A DNA stretch of 64,000 nucleotides from Alicyclobacillus sp. ALC3 (GCF_028751195.1 NZ_CP066784.1:4340001-4404000); one strand, 5' to 3'. Positions 42,296-51,176 are shown, counted from the first letter of the stretch. Notes: generated by a model from the sequence alone, not told the origin. Numbers and translations are program-made.

Positions 42296-42323
42296 GCCTG
42301 CCAACCAACATCAGTTGGCAGGC
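42296..42323 (+). terminator. hairpin between copZ and the two-component genes
   Basis: Ten-bp perfect stem GCCTGCCAAC / GTTGGCAGGC with an eight-base loop and no T run. It may reduce transcription from copZ into the following regulator genes or stabilise the upstream message. Confidence 0.5.
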
Positions 42324-42367
42324 TCGACTTGCCGAGAATAGGCACACAGATAGGAGGCTGGGCCTAC

Positions 42368-43054
42368 ATGCATAAAATTTTGGTCGTGGATGACGAAGGC
42401 CCCATGCGGCAATTGATTCGGATTTATCTCCAAAACGCAGGTTATACGGTCGAAGAAGCAGCGGATGGGTTGGCTGCGTTGGAGAGGTTCGAGAAAGACC
42501 GTCCGCAGTTAGTTGTGTTGGACTTGATGATGCCTGGGATGGACGGATTTGAAACCTGTGGGCACATGCGTGAAATGGATCGCGAGATTCCCATTTTGAT
42601 GCTGACGGCTCGCACCGCGATTGAAGACAAAGTGGCCGGACTGTCCTGTGGAGCCGACGATTATCTGATAAAGCCCTTTGACGGCAGGGAACTTGTGGCC
42701 CGTGTACAAACTTTACTCCGTAGAGTTCACTTAGAGGAAGAACAAACCCTCGAAGTGGGCGGTGTGGACCTAAAAATCGATCTGGCTGGGCGTACGGTTA
42801 CGGTTGGCGAAGCCCCTGTCGCTTTGACTCCAAAAGAGTTTGAGATGCTTGTCCTGTTATCCAGGCGGCCCGGGAGAACTTTCACACGGGAAGAAATTTT
42901 AGAACGCGTATGGAACTATGAATACGAAGGGGAAGTACGGACGGTCGACAGCCACGTGAAAAATCTGCGTGAAAAGCTTCGAGACGCAGGAGTTATCCGT
43001 GATCCACTCAAAACCGTTTGGGGTGTGGGTTACAAGTTCGAGGTGGGAACTTGA
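42368..43054 (+). CDS. OmpR-family response regulator of copper locus
   Basis: About 228 aa. Receiver: VVDDEGP, phospho-Asp in LVVLDLMMPGMDG, MLTART and LIKPFDG. Output: winged helix with LTPKEFEMLVLLSRRPGRTF and VDSHVKNLREKLRD. ATG 42368 has AGGAGG upstream. The stop overlaps the kinase start by four bases. Located directly after csoR-copA-copZ, it probably governs a copper or envelope response alongside CsoR. Confidence 0.92.
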   Translation: MHKILVVDDEGPMRQLIRIYLQNAGYTVEEAADGLAALERFEKDRPQLVVLDLMMPGMDGFETCGHMREMDREIPILMLTARTAIEDKVAGLSCGADDYLIKPFDGRELVARVQTLLRRVHLEEEQTLEVGGVDLKIDLAGRTVTVGEAPVALTPKEFEMLVLLSRRPGRTFTREEILERVWNYEYEGEVRTVDSHVKNLREKLRDAGVIRDPLKTVWGVGYKFEVGT

Positions 43055-44451
43055 TACGCAAAAGTGTGACTGCCAAGATTGGCATTGCGATCATGGGATT
43101 AATCAGTGTTGTCCTTGTCGTCCAATACTTAGCGCTTGGACAATTGCTCAAAAATGCATTTTATGGCCAAGCGACCGAAGAGTTGCTGGTACAGGGACAA
43201 CAATACGCTCAAATGTCGGCTTCGGGCGGTTACATGATGATGCAGATGTTATGCACGACCGCGAACACTTCATTGGTCATGCTGAATACCAAGGGGAACG
43301 TGATCACAGCCTCCCCCTCATTGCACCTCGGGACACAGAGTGCTGCAGATAAAGAGACGCTTCAAGCCGCGTTACATGGTAAGTCCCAGATGCATAGCGG
43401 TTATAGCGGCTTGTTTACCCAAAGAGGTCTAATGGTTGCAGTACCCATGAAACAGGCGAGTGATATTACTGGGGCCGTTGTTCTGTTCCGCCCGCAAACT
43501 ATCATCCAGACGGGTTTTCAGCAGCAGGAATGGCTGTTGGTTCTTGCTGGAATCGGCGCTATCCTCATGGCTCTTGGACTGACGGTGGTCCTATCGAAGC
43601 GTATTGCCGAGCCTTTGAAGCAAATGGCTGGAGCGACGCGGGAACTAGGCAAGGGAAATTTTAAGATGAGACTCCCGGTGGTAGGGGAGGACGAAGTCGC
43701 TAACCTAGGCGAGTCGATCAATGAATTGGCAGAAAACCTCCATCGATTAGAAACCACCCGGAAAGAGTTTCTTGCGGACATTTCCCACGAACTAAGAACG
43801 CCCATGAGTTATATTCGCGGTTATAGTCAGGTTCTTGAAGAGGGTCTTACACAATCCCCCGAGGAGACCCAAAAGTACCTCCACATTATTAACGAGGAAT
43901 CCAAGCGTCTTGAAACGCTGGTCAATGATTTGTTTGTGTTGGCTCAAGCCGATGCCGGAATGTTGACAGTGGACAAGCAATCAACTCAGCTCGAAAACAT
44001 CGTACAACAGGTCGTTGAGAGGATGCAAAAGAAGGCGGAAGATAAACAAATTCAAATCCAGCTTGAAATTCCTGCGTTGCCTCCGGTGCATGTCGACCCG
44101 CTGCGAATGGAGCAAGTTTTGATCAATTTGATGGATAACGCGATCCGGTATTCACCAGCGGGAGGACAAATCATGGTCCGTAGCCAAACGGACGGCCAAG
44201 GTGTCGAAATTTTGATTTCGGACACGGGAATCGGCATTCCCAAAGAGGATCTTCCGCGCATTTGGGACCGGTTATACCGGGTTGAAAAATCCCGTTCTAG
44301 AGCGAGTGGAGGCACGGGTATAGGCTTGGCCATCGTCAAACAAATCGTAGAACGTCATGGTGGCCATGTCACAGCCGAGAGTGTCGAAGGTAAAGGTACC
44401 ACCATGCGCTTCTGGATTCCTCTTGAGTCTGAACCTGGTATGACCGAGTGA
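43051..44451 (+). CDS. sensor histidine kinase with Met-rich outside domain
   Basis: About 466 aa, TTG start overlapping the TGA of the regulator, with GAGGTGG upstream. Membrane helix 1 (residues 9-30), outside domain of about 130 residues, helix 2 (around 165-186), HAMP, then FLADISHELRTPMSYI with the phospho-His, NLMDNAIRYSP, DTGIGIP and GGTGIGLAIV. The outside domain has an unusual YMMMQMLCTT segment, several more Met and one Cys, fit for Cu(I) or thiol sensing; this is inference. Confidence 0.9.
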   Translation: MIRKSVTAKIGIAIMGLISVVLVVQYLALGQLLKNAFYGQATEELLVQGQQYAQMSASGGYMMMQMLCTTANTSLVMLNTKGNVITASPSLHLGTQSAADKETLQAALHGKSQMHSGYSGLFTQRGLMVAVPMKQASDITGAVVLFRPQTIIQTGFQQQEWLLVLAGIGAILMALGLTVVLSKRIAEPLKQMAGATRELGKGNFKMRLPVVGEDEVANLGESINELAENLHRLETTRKEFLADISHELRTPMSYIRGYSQVLEEGLTQSPEETQKYLHIINEESKRLETLVNDLFVLAQADAGMLTVDKQSTQLENIVQQVVERMQKKAEDKQIQIQLEIPALPPVHVDPLRMEQVLINLMDNAIRYSPAGGQIMVRSQTDGQGVEILISDTGIGIPKEDLPRIWDRLYRVEKSRSRASGGTGIGLAIVKQIVERHGGHVTAESVEGKGTTMRFWIPLESEPGMTE

Positions 44452-44484
44452 CACGCTTCTTAGACGCGCAGTAATGGACGTAAT

Positions 44485-45066
44485 TCATAGTTTGGTTCGA
44501 CGAAGCAACAGATAGTAGTGCTCATAGTCCTGAGTTTCTGTGGACTCCACTGTAAAGCCAACTTCCGTGGCCAATTCGAAGAGGACATTGGCATCCAGCC
44601 GATGTTCCAACGGAGGTCCAACCTTACCGTCTGCCGCCGGATCGTATTCAGCGATGAGGATTTTTGAATTGGAATGAACCAGCTCGAAGATACTTTTAAG
44701 GACATCTCTTGGTGAATCCGTGTGATGAAGAACATCCGTGACAAAGACGACATCAGGCCGTGGGATGTCGGTTAAGCCATGCTCTGCATCGGCCAGTCGC
44801 ACTTGGACATTGTCCAACTTTTTTAACCCGATTTGCAAGAACTCAATTGCTTGAGGAGATTTCTCAATGGCGTAGACCTTCCCCGGTTTACCGACGACCT
44901 TGGCATATTCCCTCGTAAACACTCCTGGTCCTGGTCCGATGTCCACGACAATCATTCCTGGAGCCAGGTTGGTCAGTTCAATCCATTGAGGCGCGAGAGA
45001 GACTCGCTCCAACTGACGACGCTTGACTTCATCCCAACCGATGAACGATAAGTCTTTTGTAAACAT
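44485..45066 (-). CDS. class I SAM-dependent methyltransferase
   Basis: About 193 aa. Motif I VVDIGPGPGVFTREYA, motif II KVYAIEKSPQAIEFL, motif IV DVVFVTDVLHHTDSP, then SKILIAEYDP. The pattern resembles UbiE/ArsM-like small-molecule methyltransferases but lacks the Cys set of ArsM. ATG 45066 has a GGGGG ribosome site; an ATG six codons upstream overlaps the previous gene. Third gene of a minus-strand unit headed by a MarR regulator. Confidence 0.85.
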   Translation of the reverse strand: MFTKDLSFIGWDEVKRRQLERVSLAPQWIELTNLAPGMIVVDIGPGPGVFTREYAKVVGKPGKVYAIEKSPQAIEFLQIGLKKLDNVQVRLADAEHGLTDIPRPDVVFVTDVLHHTDSPRDVLKSIFELVHSNSKILIAEYDPAADGKVGPPLEHRLDANVLFELATEVGFTVESTETQDYEHYYLLLRRTKL

Positions 45067-45077
45067 GACCGAACCCC

Positions 45078-45413
45078 CTACCATCCAAAATCAATCAAGG
45101 TGTAAATAATAAAACCAATGGAAAGGACCGCTGAACCCACCGTGAGGCTGATCATCTTCTTGTCTTTGCACTGATGCCGGATAAGGCGATAAATGGAGAA
45201 GGCAACTGTGACCACGGTGGCGAAAATCATGATTCTGCGAAACCAAACGATCGCGGGCATCGTTCCAGACATCAAACTCATGGACCCCATCGAACCGCTA
45301 ATGAGCATAAGAATCACCATATGGATCCAGTGGTGTGACGATGCGAGGAAAGACCAGATCAGAGCACCTACCGAGACGGCCGTTTGCTTGTTCTTATTGA
45401 GTTCATTGTTCAA
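45078..45413 (-). CDS. small membrane protein in marR operon
   Basis: A 111-aa protein with three hydrophobic segments. The second (HWIHMVILMLISGSMGSMSL) is rich in Met with two flanking His; a Cys lies in the loop RHQCKDKK. Its start overlaps the end of the marR-type gene by 11 bases, showing coupled translation. No family recognised; the Met/His content suggests metal or redox contact. Confidence 0.68.
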   Translation of the reverse strand: MNNELNKNKQTAVSVGALIWSFLASSHHWIHMVILMLISGSMGSMSLMSGTMPAIVWFRRIMIFATVVTVAFSIYRLIRHQCKDKKMISLTVGSAVLSIGFIIYTLIDFGW

Positions 45414-45858
45414 GAAGGTTCCTCCTCGTTTCAGCTAGAGCTGACGTAAATTTGTATAAACCTTGCAAGATACTTTTGCGCTCTTCTTCGGAGAGGTGTT
45501 CAAGGGTACTACGGAAAAAAGCAATCGATTGGTTGCGGACCTGTTGCACAGCGCGACGCCCCTGATTTGTCAGAGACACTAGGATTTCCCGCCGGTTGCG
45601 TTCATTGATTTGTCGCTCAACAAGACCCTCTTTGACCAAGCTATCCACCAACCGACTGACGGTACTGCGCTCCAGGTACAATTGTTCTGCTAGATTGTGG
45701 ATGGTCAACGGCATTTTTTCCTCGAGGGTTTGCATGGCAAGCACTTGAGAAAGAGAGAGTTGGTATCCACACGGAGTCTTTGTGGGATTCAAGATGCCGA
45801 ACAAGCGGATAAACTGATGAATTTGCGAACGGATTTCGAGAATTTCGTCCTCGTTCAC
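45403..45858 (-). CDS. MarR-family transcriptional regulator
   Basis: About 151 aa with the MarR winged helix: MPLTIHNLAEQLYLERSTV, SRLVDSLVKEGLVERQI and NERNRREILVSLTNQGR (the wing with the D/N-x-R-x-x-R pattern). The start is GTG 45858 behind AGGTAGGTG; the frame extends upstream but through promoter sequence. First gene of a three-gene unit with a membrane protein and a methyltransferase. A perfect palindrome over its -10 suggests self-repression. Confidence 0.87.
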   Translation of the reverse strand: MNEDEILEIRSQIHQFIRLFGILNPTKTPCGYQLSLSQVLAMQTLEEKMPLTIHNLAEQLYLERSTVSRLVDSLVKEGLVERQINERNRREILVSLTNQGRRAVQQVRNQSIAFFRSTLEHLSEEERKSILQGLYKFTSALAETRRNLLEQ

Positions 45859-45890
45859 GGCAAAACACCTACCTGTGTATGTAGCATTAG

Positions 45891-45903
45891 ATGTATTATA
45901 CAT
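45891..45903 (-). promoter_or_regulatory. marR operator/promoter palindrome
   Basis: ATGTATTATACAT is a perfect 13-base palindrome. Its minus-strand reading contains TATAAT, the -10 of the marR-type gene, whose GTG start lies 33 bases downstream. Typical placement for MarR autoregulation. Confidence 0.6.
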
Positions 45904-46047
45904 TAATATATGGGGATTGAAAAGTTGCATGGACAATCATCCTCGAACTTGCCATCTATCTTCTCTCGACAGGCAGTTCATGTTCGTCACGTTGAGGGGA
46001 AATGGTATACTATGCTTACCTAGTTTCATTGAAAGTGTGGGGTAAAA

Positions 46048-46458
46048 GTGTTAACCGATGACCAAGTATCTGTATTGCGAACCGCGCTTGGACCGCTCGA
46101 AATCCGAGTGATGGAGATCATTTGGGAAAATGGAGATGTAACGGTACAACAGGTTTTGGATGAACTGAACCAAGAGCATCGAGATTACGCTTATACAACA
46201 ATTATGACCGTGATGAGTCGTTTGGCCAATAAAGGTCTTTTGAATCGTGAAACTTCGGGTCGATTTTATACCTATAAACCTGTCTTTGAGCCTGATGAAC
46301 TCATGACACATTTTTCGTCCAAGGCTGTAGAGGAGATCCTTAAAGACTTCGGTGAACTCGCCATCGCGCAGTTCGTGGATACGATCGGGAATAATCCGGA
46401 TTATTTGAAAAAGCTCAAACTGTTCATCGATCGACTTGACCAAGGTACGGAACCATGA
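46048..46458 (+). CDS. BlaI/CopY-type transcriptional repressor
   Basis: A 136-aa BlaI/MecI/CopY protein: LGPLEIRVMEIIWENGDV at the N terminus, YAYTTIMTVMSRLANKGLL as recognition helix, then a dimerising helical tail. It lacks the Cys-x-Cys pair of copper-sensing CopY, so it is more like BlaI, which is inactivated by proteolysis. GTG start with a GTGGGG stretch upstream; promoter -10 TATACT at 46007-46012. The next gene encodes an M56 peptidase, the usual sensor partner. Confidence 0.88.
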   Translation: MLTDDQVSVLRTALGPLEIRVMEIIWENGDVTVQQVLDELNQEHRDYAYTTIMTVMSRLANKGLLNRETSGRFYTYKPVFEPDELMTHFSSKAVEEILKDFGELAIAQFVDTIGNNPDYLKKLKLFIDRLDQGTEP

Positions 46459-47279
46459 GCGCCAATTCGTTTGAAAAAGTCCTTTCAGTTTTTGTTTTTG
46501 CACTCACTTCCTTCTTATGTATTCTCTATGCCTCGGCCGATACGATGTTCGGGCAAGGGCTAAACGTCGTGTGTAAAAGCCTCACGTTGAGTCATGGACG
46601 CTTTTGGGGACTGAGTGTTCTCTTGCTCATGGGTACCAGTACCCTGATGTTGTTCCTCGGAAGAATGGCTTATATCGCTCGACATACGAGACGGTGGATC
46701 GCGCCTATAAAAGAAAATGTTATCGAAGTCGAGCACACGGTAATTCGGGAGTTTCAGGCTCGACGGATAATTGACGTAGACGTGATTCATTCCGACCAGA
46801 TTCTAGCGTGCTCCTATGGCCTGGTAAAACCAAGAATTTTGATCACGATGGGACAGATTTCACTTCTTAGTAGAGATGAACTTTTGGCCATTCTTGAGCA
46901 CGAATATCGTCATTGTCGAAACAGGGATCCCTTACGAGTGCTTTTCGCCTACAGTGTTCGTTGGGCTTTATTTTTCATTCCAATGATCAAAGTCTGGACG
47001 GAGCGTTTTTTCCTTGAAAAAGAGATTGAGGCAGACCAAGCCGCAATTACAAATGTAGGCCTTCGACCCCTAGCTGTCAGTTTGTATAAGTCACTGACCA
47101 TCGTCCAAAATGATGGCTCGTTACCGTTGGCTTTAAGCCTTAATGAACTCGTGAGCCATCGTATCGATTTTCTCACGCAAGGTACAATACACAGGAACCC
47201 AATTTCGGTTTCTACGCTGGTTGTCTCGCTGGTCAGTATCATGATCCTGGTTGTGGTCCTGATATTGTGTTTCATGTAA
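46455..47279 (+). CDS. M56 (BlaR1-like) membrane metallopeptidase
   Basis: A 274-aa membrane zinc peptidase. Active-site helix LLAILEHEYRHCRNRDPLR carries His-Glu-x-x-His; a third ligand is expected in FFLEKEIEADQAAI. Hydrophobic segments lie at both ends. There is no penicillin-binding sensor domain, so the signal differs from beta-lactam. ATG overlaps the stop of the BlaI-type gene by four bases, so the two form a signalling pair in which the peptidase likely relieves repression. Target unknown; perhaps the genes downstream. Confidence 0.88.
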   Translation: MSANSFEKVLSVFVFALTSFLCILYASADTMFGQGLNVVCKSLTLSHGRFWGLSVLLLMGTSTLMLFLGRMAYIARHTRRWIAPIKENVIEVEHTVIREFQARRIIDVDVIHSDQILACSYGLVKPRILITMGQISLLSRDELLAILEHEYRHCRNRDPLRVLFAYSVRWALFFIPMIKVWTERFFLEKEIEADQAAITNVGLRPLAVSLYKSLTIVQNDGSLPLALSLNELVSHRIDFLTQGTIHRNPISVSTLVVSLVSIMILVVVLILCFM

Positions 47280-47309
47280 CGTTTGCAAATGATTTCTAGA
47301 CACGCCTTG

Positions 47310-47361
47310 ACACAAGGAAGCCTTATTACTACACTTTCGTAGTAATAAGGCTTCCTTGTGT
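47310..47361. terminator. perfect 23-bp inverted repeat with 6-base loop
   Basis: The arms 47310-47332 and 47339-47361 are exact complements around the loop ACTTTC. Core arm sequence: AAGGAAGCCTTATTACTAC. It lies 31 bases after the M56 gene. Arm length well above usual terminators; the run after the stem is not T-rich. It ends the M56 transcript or serves as an operator for the next operon. Confidence 0.7.
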
Positions 47362-47445
47362 TCTACAGCCAGATTCAATAGCTGCTAGCCATAAGGCGAA
47401 CGGCACCATAGATGATGGTTCCCGCCGAAAGTGGAGGAAACGTTC

Positions 47446-48618
47446 ATGAATATGCAACCTATCATTGATCCAACCGTCGTTCATGTATTCTATCGGGAGT
47501 TGTTATGGGTAACGGCTGTAATTGTTGGGATCGGTCTCTTTCTTGGATTCTCTTGGTGGTTTTATCAGTTTCTCAGTGATAACAACTTAAAGGCGTATCG
47601 CTTCACGAATTTTGGTGATTTTCTGCGGTTTATCCGGGTCCGAGCCTTTCTGCCAGGTAAAACGGTTCATTCAGGGCGACGCGTGTTATGGTGGGGACTT
47701 GGAATCTTATGGTTGGTGGATGGTATTTTGCAGGCTCAGCCCGCGATGCCAAACGATGGATTTGTTGAGGACGTATTAGCTCCTGCTATTCAAGGTCAGC
47801 CCATTTGGTACGTCAGGGTACTCGCCGTGAACATTCAATTCTGGACAGATCATCCGATCGGGTCCGATGTCGTAGCCGTGATCCTTCAAATCGGCATTGG
47901 ACTCCTTCTCCTTGTGGGTAAAGAACGGACAGCGGGCAAGATAGGCATATGGTTATCGATCGCCTGGGGATTGGCCATTTGGGTCTTCGGCGAAGGCATG
48001 GGGGGAATCCTGACTGGCAGCACTACTTCGCTCACCGGTGCCCCTGGTTCGGCACTGTTTTACGTCATAGGTGCGATTTTGCTTTTATTGCCGGACAAGT
48101 GGTGGTTGGAAGGGAATGCGATCCGAACATCTCGCTGGATTTTCTCCACCTTCTGGTTAATGGCAGGCATGGTACAGGCATGGCCCAGTGCAGGATTCTG
48201 GACTTCAAAAGGATTGTCGAGGGTCTTCAAGGGAGCGGCAAGTATGCCTCAACCCTCCTGGATGTCCGCTCCCATTGATGCCATGGCGAGACTGGCGGCA
48301 AGTCATCCGGTCTTTTGGAATGGATGGTTTGTGTTGTTTATGTTCCTTCTAGGAATCGGATTTGCAGTTGGAGGTCCAACGCGCCCAATTTTAACCTTGT
48401 CATTGGTTTGGCTTGCCTTTACATGGTGGATGGGACAAGACTTCGGCGTCATGGGCGGGGTAGGAACCGACCCCAATTCCTCTCCCGTACTGGCGCTACT
48501 CATCATCACGTTGTGGAAATTGGGTCGCGTCCGTTCCGCGTCAAAACGTAGTCAGAATACCTCATTGCATGATATTTCCATCCTCAGTCATGGACCGACG
48601 GAGTCTGGACAAGGCTAA
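47446..48618 (+). CDS. unknown polytopic membrane protein upstream of multicopper oxidase
   Basis: A 390-aa protein with some eight hydrophobic segments, very rich in Trp and Gly. One outside loop repeats the theme GILQAQPAMPNDGF (residue ~86) and GMVQAWPSAGFW (residue ~243), so the two halves look like an internal duplication. No CxxC, no heme motif. GTGGAGGAA precedes ATG 47446. It is followed 47 bases later by a Tat-type multicopper oxidase in the same direction. I do not recognise the family. Confidence 0.75.
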   Translation: MNMQPIIDPTVVHVFYRELLWVTAVIVGIGLFLGFSWWFYQFLSDNNLKAYRFTNFGDFLRFIRVRAFLPGKTVHSGRRVLWWGLGILWLVDGILQAQPAMPNDGFVEDVLAPAIQGQPIWYVRVLAVNIQFWTDHPIGSDVVAVILQIGIGLLLLVGKERTAGKIGIWLSIAWGLAIWVFGEGMGGILTGSTTSLTGAPGSALFYVIGAILLLLPDKWWLEGNAIRTSRWIFSTFWLMAGMVQAWPSAGFWTSKGLSRVFKGAASMPQPSWMSAPIDAMARLAASHPVFWNGWFVLFMFLLGIGFAVGGPTRPILTLSLVWLAFTWWMGQDFGVMGGVGTDPNSSPVLALLIITLWKLGRVRSASKRSQNTSLHDISILSHGPTESGQG

Positions 48619-48665
48619 GCGGGTCATCAGAGCGACAAAATGCATACACCCGAAGAGGATCCGAG

Positions 48666-50150
48666 GTGAACAAGGTGTCCAAATTCATGACACGACGTGA
48701 GTTTTTAACTGCACTGGCCGGTCTTGCACTGATCGGGATTGGAGGGTACCCATTTATCCGTCGGTGGTTGTTAGCTTCTACGGAGGAGCTTTCTTTACCG
48801 GCCAAACCTACTGTACCGTGGAACGGGCGAACGAGGAGTTTCCAGTTTGACATACGGTCTGGAGAGGTGAATTTGGGGAACGGAACAAGGTTTACCGGCT
48901 ATTTAATTAACCAACAGTTTCCTGGACCGGAGATTCACGTCACCGAAGGAGATCGTGTCCAAGTCACGGTGAAGAATGGACTGGACAAACCCCTTACCGT
49001 TCATTGGCATGGTGTGAATGTTCCGAACCCGATGGATGGCGTCCCGGGTATTACACAGAATCCAATCTTACCCGGCCAACAATTTACGTATGACTTTGTG
49101 GCTTCGCCGTCGGGGACTCGTTGGTATCATTCTCACGTCTACGAGCTGGATGAAATCCCGAACGGGTTATTTGGCCCCCTCATCATCCACTCTACCTCCA
49201 CTGAACCTTATACGTCGGATCGAGAAGAAACCCTTATCTTCTCCACGTGGGGCTATTCGACGACACCGGGCAATCTCCCTACATACGGAATGATGGGGGG
49301 TATGGGAAGTGGAATGGGGATGGGGAGCGGAATGATGAAGTCGGCGAGTCCCAATCTAACTTATCTGGTGAATGGAAAGGTACCTTCCGCCCTGAACGGT
49401 ATTCCCATTCCGCCCGGGGCCAAGTTGCGATTGAGGTTGATTAACGCCAGTGCCACGGAGTCCTTTTTGCTCCAAGCGGATCATACGAATCTGCTCATTA
49501 CCCATACCGATGGAAATCCCTTGTTAAAGCCCCAAGCCGTGAGCGAACTCTACATGGCACCGGCCGAACGTTATGATGTCATTCTTACTCCGAACCAGTC
49601 GGGGACGTGGTATTTGCGTTCGACGTTAGTTGGACAAGACTCGATTCGTATTCCGTTTATCACGCAAGGACAGGTTAGTCCATCTCTCGTTGCGAGTGTT
49701 CCAGCTTGGTCCTACCTGAATTTGGCTGCAGCCAATGGAGTTCTGCCACCGGCCGACCATATATTTCAACTGACCCTCAGCGGAGGAATGATGGGAAGCA
49801 GCCAATGGACCATCAACGGAGCTTCCTATCCAAATTCTGTGCCCCTGCGCGTGAGGAAGGGTGAACGAATCCGGATTGAAATGTTCAACATGAGCATGAT
49901 GGAACATCCGATGCACTTGCATGGCCACACCTTCCAGGTGACCAGTTTTAATGGGCGTATTCTGGGATCCCCGCTTTTAAAAGACACCGTAGATGTTTTG
50001 CCCATGCAACGATGTACGATTGACTTTATGGCGAACAATCCAGGAAACTGGTTCTTCCATTGCCATAACTTGCAACACATGATGGGTGGACTCGCGACGG
50101 TCGTAGAATATCAGGATTATCCCCTGCCTCATGTCGATAAGTGGATGTAG
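48666..50150 (+). CDS. Tat-exported three-domain multicopper oxidase, CotA/laccase-like
   Basis: A 494-aa protein. The N terminus has a twin-arginine motif (TRREFLTALAGLALIG), so it is exported folded with its copper. Copper blocks: TVHWHGVNVPNPMDG, RWYHSHVYE, HPMHLHGHTF and FFHCHNLQHMMGGL. The residue ten positions after the type 1 Cys is Leu, not Met, which in laccases goes with a higher redox potential. A Met/Gly loop (GMGSGMGMGSGMMK) sits between domains, as in Cu(I) oxidases. GTG start 48666 with GAAGAGG upstream. Confidence 0.88.
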   Translation: MNKVSKFMTRREFLTALAGLALIGIGGYPFIRRWLLASTEELSLPAKPTVPWNGRTRSFQFDIRSGEVNLGNGTRFTGYLINQQFPGPEIHVTEGDRVQVTVKNGLDKPLTVHWHGVNVPNPMDGVPGITQNPILPGQQFTYDFVASPSGTRWYHSHVYELDEIPNGLFGPLIIHSTSTEPYTSDREETLIFSTWGYSTTPGNLPTYGMMGGMGSGMGMGSGMMKSASPNLTYLVNGKVPSALNGIPIPPGAKLRLRLINASATESFLLQADHTNLLITHTDGNPLLKPQAVSELYMAPAERYDVILTPNQSGTWYLRSTLVGQDSIRIPFITQGQVSPSLVASVPAWSYLNLAAANGVLPPADHIFQLTLSGGMMGSSQWTINGASYPNSVPLRVRKGERIRIEMFNMSMMEHPMHLHGHTFQVTSFNGRILGSPLLKDTVDVLPMQRCTIDFMANNPGNWFFHCHNLQHMMGGLATVVEYQDYPLPHVDKWM

Positions 50151-50335
50151 TTGTGAACTACGAAAGTAGTGAAAGGATAGTACCCTTGACGAAAGGCCCA
50201 GAGACGGCCCATACACGATAAGTATCAAGATAATCAGACGATAAGGTAGCGCAAGCGCTCACTTACATCACGGACTGTTGAGGTTCACTTGTGTTCAGGT
50301 TGGTGGTATCAGAATAAAGACGGAGGACGTGACGT

Positions 50336-51124
50336 ATGCATCCGATTTTATTTCATGTTGGAAGTTTTCCGGTCCGAGCCTATGGCCTAGTCATTTTACT
50401 GGCCATCTTTCTTGCGACGCAGGTGAGCATCACTCTTGTAAGATTGACAGTGAAAGAATATGAACAACACATCGTTCCTTTGGTTTACTCGGTCGTCATT
50501 GGCGCACTCATTGGGGCACGCGTGTGGCAAGTTTTTTTCTTTACACCGACTTACTATTTTGCCCATCCTGGTGAAATGCTCGCGATTTGGAATGGCGGTT
50601 TGTCGATACAGGGCGGAATTGTTGGCGGGCTGATTGTCGGGATTTGGTATTGCAGACGCCACCATCTGCCGTTCTGGCACGTGGCCGACCTTCTTGCACC
50701 TTCCATTATCTTAGGTCAAGGGATTGGACGAATCGCTTGTTTGCTCAATGGGGATGCATTCGGCGCGCCAACCGGAGGAAATTTCGGTCTTGTGTATCCA
50801 CCAGGGACATTGGCCTATGAAACTTATGGGTCTCAACCATTGTGGCCAGCTGAAGTGTTCGAAGGCCAAATGGACATCGTGATTTTTGCGATTCTGTTTG
50901 CGTTGTTACGTAAGAAGCTGCCACGAGGAATGATGTTCTTACTCTACAATATCCTATACAGCGCGGGTCGGTTTGGACTGGAGTTTTTACGAGGAGACAG
51001 TCCGAGATTTTTGTTGGGTTGGACAGCCGCGCAGTGGACGAGCATGGTTGTCGTAGCATTGGCTCTGATCATGATAATGGTTCTCAGGGGCCAGGACAGA
51101 CCAAGAAGAGTTCCAGTGAATTAA
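50336..51124 (+). CDS. Lgt-like diacylglyceryl transferase homologue, copy 2
   Basis: A 262-aa, seven-helix protein about three quarters identical to copy 1 at 26733. Blocks: LIGARVWQVFF, GGLSIQGGIVGG, GIGRIACLLNGDAFG and GRFGLEFLRGDSP. The active-site His of canonical Lgt (G-G-x-x-x-His-G-G) is Gln here too, while both key Arg blocks are kept. ATG 50336 has CGGAGG upstream. It is followed by a paralogue of the same secreted three-Cys protein as copy 1, so the unit was duplicated as a cassette. Whether it still modifies prolipoproteins is open. Confidence 0.84.
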   Translation: MHPILFHVGSFPVRAYGLVILLAIFLATQVSITLVRLTVKEYEQHIVPLVYSVVIGALIGARVWQVFFFTPTYYFAHPGEMLAIWNGGLSIQGGIVGGLIVGIWYCRRHHLPFWHVADLLAPSIILGQGIGRIACLLNGDAFGAPTGGNFGLVYPPGTLAYETYGSQPLWPAEVFEGQMDIVIFAILFALLRKKLPRGMMFLLYNILYSAGRFGLEFLRGDSPRFLLGWTAAQWTSMVVVALALIMIMVLRGQDRPRRVPVN

Positions 51125-51176
51125 TTTCGGGATGGCTGAAATTGAAATATATCGCGTCAGTGGATGGGGGAGAGGC

